Below are positions 60,503 to 64,000 of a DNA stretch of 64,000 bases, one piece after another. The notes below the pieces were generated by a model that ran no database searches, had not been told where the DNA came from, and saw only the letters and a program-made list of their open reading frames with translations. Position numbers and translations under genes: made by a program. Within the stretch, counting starts at the first letter, position 1. Each line of letters begins with the position of its first letter. Source of the stretch: Diplonema japonicum (Eukaryota > Euglenozoa > Diplonemea > Diplonemida > Diplonemidae); assembly GCA_964019335.1 (NCBI GenBank), contig OZ025680.1, positions 496,001 through 560,000 on the forward strand, given 5' to 3'.

Positions 60503-62292
60503 CCATCTACCAACGGACCATTTTTGCCCACCAGGGGGTAAATTTTCAAAACTTCAAAAAAAGCTATTCTAGCGCAACGCCGGGGCTATATGCCCCCGAA
60601 AATGCCTCCAGATGTCCCAATTCTAGAGAGAGGGTGCCCACAGCAGGGCCCACCCCCACAACATTGTCAAAAATATCGTTCCTGAAGTGCTCGAGAGGGG
60701 GTACAAAAAACAAGTCAAAAAAAATCGACTGTAAAATTCTATAAAAAGCTATTTAAGGCCTTCTTGTCGCGGTTCGTACGTGCCCCAGGGCTGGGGGACT
60801 TCTTTTTTGACCCCGAGAGGGGTTTCTGGGGGGTATCCCCGGCAAGGTGGCAGTCTTTGAAGCACGGAGTCACGCAAAGTTGTACCAAGCAGGCTGAACA
60901 CTGAAATAGGGGTCTTTTCGACTTGAAATGCTTGCACCGCACGTTGCACTACTTTTTCGGGGAAATGGTCCCAGAAGGTACTGTCACGGCGCATTGGGGT
61001 CTCAGAGCACTCGTTCTGTGTTTCGGGGCATGGTATTGGGGCAGCCTGCTCTGTAGTTGACTTTATCTGTTGTTTAGACTGCCTCCCTAGTAGCCCTTCG
61101 ATGACTGCCTCTTTGAAAGGCGTGAATCCACTGTCGTTCGTACTCAGGGTGTTGGGGGGCAAGGCTTCTTTCCAAACAAGCCAAGCATTCGCCAGAGATT
61201 TACCTAACAAGTACGAAAATACTTTTAGGGGCCACTTTTAAGTCATAAGGGTGCGTTTATGGCGTTTTGTCACAGCGTCACCCAGCGTCGGTTCCGCCCA
61301 TTGCGGTGTTGTAAATATGCACTTGGTGGGGAGTGGGATGTCCTTTCCGGCTTTCATTCTCTTTTGGCGGACGGTCAAATTTGACTTCACTGGAACATCC
61401 AACGTCGATAGAAAGCACACAGGCTTGATGTCATGCCACGTTGTGGTGCAAAGGATGCTCGCGTGCTGGTGGAACTGTGTCCCCACGGGATGCGCGTCCT
61501 TGGGCTTGCGGCCTCGCTTCTTTGGGGCATCCATGATCTCCGGGAGGCCTTCGCGATAGGTAGAAGTCAGCACGCTTGTTTGTTTCGCTGTGGAAACACA
61601 GATTTCCCAGAATAGTCAAAAAGCGGACATGACGGTAGCGTACCCAGGTGTAGTTGAGAAACGTGGAGCCAGTGCACCAGTAATCAGAATAATCTGGCTT
61701 GATATCCAAGTCCATCGACAAAAGGACACCTAGGAAGGTACGCAGAGAAGCAGCATCGAGATCCAGGGAGACACCTTTTTTAGCCGCATTTGCCACATTG
61801 TTCGAAGTTATGACCCGAATAAAGTTTGGACGAGCATTTGGGAGAATATATGGAATGGCGTTGAGCCTCTGATGTCAAAACAGGGTCCACAAGGATTCCG
61901 ATCTTCACGAAACCGGATGCCTTCCAACTGCTCCGGCTTTGCCGTCCAATCACCCTGCTGTGACTCGGAATCGGTCGAATTCGTGTCAGAATCACTGTTT
62001 GTATCAAAATTGCATAATAGGGATGAGCCATCAGTGCTGCCATCACTCATAACGTCCTCTTCCGGCCTCTTTCCGGGCGCCTTTTTTTGAAGTGATTTTT
62101 AAGGGTAAATTTGGGCTGGCGTTTTTTTTTATTTTTTCATTTTCGTTAGGGCAGCATTTAGTTTATATTTTTCATATTTTCCGCGCAGGACCCCGCCGGC
62201 AAGAAAGGGCCGGGCCGTATTGCATTGAAAGCCCTTTGCGTAAAAGATTTTTTTTTCAAATCGTCTATATATTGACGCTCGTTGATAGATGG
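60503..62292 (-). mobile_element. piggyBac-like transposon, internally deleted
   Basis: Both ends abut TTAA (60499-60502 and 62293-62296), the exact piggyBac target duplication. Terminal inverted repeats are 13 bp: CCATCTACCAACG at the left and, reading in from the right, CCATCTATCAACG (12 of 13). At 1.79 kb it is shorter than the roughly 2.4 kb of autonomous piggyBac elements. The enclosed - strand remnants match piggyBac-type transposase at both ends of the protein. Confidence 0.85.
60739..62050 (-). pseudogene. Broken piggyBac-type (DDE_Tnp_1_7) transposase
   Basis: Reading leftward from 62050: an acidic Ser/Asp-rich N-terminus and FHIFSQMLVQTLFG; a frameshift near 61800; then SLRTFLGVLLSMDLDIKPDYSDYW and a RYRHVRFLTILGNL stretch typical of the family's N-terminal half; another shift near 61570; then WHDIKPVCFLST (the family's W.D.k.V..lST block) and a RQKRMKAG..IPLP segment. 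Finally comes the C-terminal Cys-rich domain (CKHF...CSACLVQLCVTPCF, 60840-60942). The region between the second and third pieces is far too short to hold the catalytic core, so the gene is deleted as well as frameshifted. Not functional. Confidence 0.8.
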
Positions 62293-63536
62293 TTAAAGAT
62301 TGAATTGTAGTAATCATCTACCACCACGGGCTTTGTGGTTATGTGGTATATTTTTTTGAAACTTTCAAAAGATATTATTTTAACACACCACAGGGGGCAC
62401 GCACGGGGGGAGGAATGAAAAAAAAGGTATTTTATGTTTCTTCCTTTGCAATGTGTACTTTCCTGATTGGCTAGACCTTCACCTAAGGGCTACCAGCCAA
62501 GCGTGCCCTGCCCATGATACACATGCTCGGTGGTGGATGGTTAATAAAAATAAATCAAACCCGATTTTTACCCGTGTGGATGTGTGTTTTTTTTTATTCT
62601 TCTTTTTTTTTTTTTCCCTTTCTTTTTTTTGGGGTAAGGGGGAAAAACAGCTATTTATTGCCAACAAATATGGCTCATTTGGCGACAAGTAAGTCGTTTT
62701 ATTTCACTCTTCGTCATTTGAGTAACTCGTTTTTTTCCACACAGGTCAACTTTTTTGGAGATTTCCCTAAGGTAGTACGGGGTAGCTACTTCGCCGTGGC
62801 ATTTTAAGGGGAAGTAAAGCACTTATTCCCGCTTTTAAGGGCCGGAATAGGCCTCAGATGGCTAAAAATAGTCAAAATACCCCCGCCCCAAGAAAGTTTT
62901 CAAGGGGTTGGGTTCATTTTCTTTTTTTTTTCCCCGGCAAGACCCATTTTTTCCACTCCCAGTTAAGTAATGGCCATTTCACGTTAGTTAATGAGTCCTA
63001 GTGAGTGAAGAAAATGACGAAGAGTAAAATAATAATAAAAAAAAAGAGCAGCACTCGTAAGAAAATCAGGTGAATTCCTTTTATACACAATCCGTGCGTG
63101 GTATGTCGAGAATTGTTGTTTTTATTATTATTATTATTTTATTTTTTGCTTCCCACCCCACTCCCCCCCTTTTTTTTTGCACCCTGGAGAAACCGTTACC
63201 AGGGGGTTTATTTATTTTTTTTTCTCTTTCTTTCATGAGACTAGTTTTTATATCTTACATTTCGTTAAGAAGGTGATACATTTTCTTTTTGTTTTTTCTT
63301 TTTCTTTTTCTTTTTTGTTTTTTTTTTTTTGCCCTCCTCTTTCTTCCTTTATCCCTACCCCTCGGCGTGGTACCCACTTTTCTTTGTTGAATGACAAAAA
63401 AAAGAACCGAGGAAGGAAAGTATGAAACATTTAAAAAAGGGAGAAGAGGGAAGAAAAAAAAAGAGAGAAAAAAAAAGAGAAAACCAATAAATTACGAAAT
63501 AAAAGAATTTGAAATGAGAGAGAGAGGGAACAATTA

Positions 63537-63571
<35 letters not shown>

Positions 63572-63802
63572 GGATCCTAATGCTGCTATATTTCTTTTTG
63601 TTTTGGTTTCTTCACAACCCTCCCACCTCTTCACCCCTCGACCTCATCCTGACCCTTCCCATTCTCACTGTCCATCGTCCCCACCCGCCATCTTAAATAC
63701 GTTTTTTTTATTTTTTTTTTATTCCCTTTTTGTTTCCCATCATGTCTCTCCTCTCCATGCTCTCCTTGCAGGACACAAAGGTGTGTTTGGAACACCGAAA
63801 CA
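62293..63802. other. Gene-free stretch before the last gene
   Basis: T/A runs (for example A at 63538-63567) and unremarkable single-copy DNA around 62380-62560 and 62800-63000. No gene is seen. The 3' end holds the acceptor-like tract at 63743-63771. Confidence 0.6.
63743..63771 (+). promoter_or_regulatory. Pyrimidine tract plus CAG acceptor
   Basis: CTCTCCTCTCCATGCTCTCC leading into TTGCAG, 31 bases before ATG 63803. Same arrangement as before ATG 49203. Confidence 0.5.
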
Positions 63803-64000
63803 ATGTACCGCAACCCATGCTTTGCTAGGCAGCTGCGCAGGCTGACGGCAGCAGCGTACCCAGAAGACGGTGCACGGGGTCCTACAGGGTCTTTCGTGGG
63901 GGCAAAGACCGCGGAAGACAGGGTTTACAACGACTTGGGGAGCCTTGCAGCGTGGCCGGGGCATGGGAAGATGCTGAACGTCGCTGACGAGGAGGACAAG
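63803..64000 (+). CDS. Protein of unknown function, 3' truncated by the window edge; possible mitochondrial presequence
   Basis: 66 codons are visible and the frame is open to the edge. The N-terminus is basic and amphipathic with no acidic residue for the first 19 residues (MYRNPCFARQLRRLTAAAY), as in mitochondrial targeting sequences. The following KTAEDRVYNDLG recalls the start of complex I flavoprotein NDUFV1 (KDEDRIF.NLY-type), but the match is short and weak. The start is supported by the acceptor-like tract 31 bases upstream. Identity is left open. Confidence 0.65.
   Translation, partial: MYRNPCFARQLRRLTAAAYPEDGARGPTGSFVGAKTAEDRVYNDLGSLAAWPGHGKMLNVADEEDK

Noticed and set aside
1-64000. 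CRISPR arrays, bacterial operons or Shine-Dalgarno sites
   Set aside because: The minisatellites have no unique spacers, and introns, ASH, PFR and eukaryotic ribosomal proteins show a eukaryotic nuclear genome.

Overview
The window looks like nuclear DNA of a free-living euglenozoan protist, most likely a diplonemid or close relative. Three observations support this. (1) Every convincing gene, over 20 in 64 kb, lies on the + strand, the directional clustering seen in Euglenozoa. (2) One gene (43785-46007) encodes a paraflagellar rod protein, a component of the euglenozoan flagellar rod. (3) Most coding regions are preceded within about 2-100 bases by a pyrimidine tract ending in AG, the form of a spliced-leader acceptor. 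Unlike trypanosomatids, at least seven genes carry short GT-AG cis-introns (36-127 nt, usually starting GTATG). Intergenic DNA is full of homopolymer A and T runs, with rarer C and G runs. Species assignment is inference; no spliced-leader RNA gene was found.

Layout. 1-14.6 kb: 3' end of an SCP2-type thiolase, a degraded hAT-like element, a large receptor-like seven-membrane-segment protein with a spliced last exon, a repeat-rich gap with a 1.77-kb inverted-repeat element, a small multi-pass membrane protein, an inverted-repeat cluster and an amino-acid transporter. 15.4-24.7 kb: two tandem RPS21 genes, a PTB-like RNA-binding protein, and a giant C-type-lectin / mucin-stalk / multi-pass surface protein. 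26-34 kb: a C-terminally anchored protein, an SGNH-fold protein with altered catalytic residues, a three-exon twin-Cys protein, two identical PLAC8 genes, and an acidic N-terminally ubiquitin-like protein. 34.6-46.9 kb: a 2020-residue flagellar ASH/Hydin-type protein, a YIPF Golgi protein, an inositol polyphosphate phosphatase, the paraflagellar rod/SH3 protein and a small type I membrane protein. 48.4-56.6 kb: ATP11, an RRM/zinc-knuckle protein, RPL3, a transportin, and a PH-domain AGC kinase whose C-tail is spread over three mini-introns. 56.6-64 kb: gene-poor, with a piggyBac-like element bounded by TTAA, then the first codons of a gene leaving the window.

Neighbours are functionally unrelated (ribosome, transport, flagellum, mitochondrion, signalling), as expected where a cluster is transcribed as one unit and expression is set after transcription. 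At least five inverted-repeat DNA transposons or derivatives sit between genes. The two with recognisable or possible transposase remnants carry them on the - strand, opposite to the host genes.
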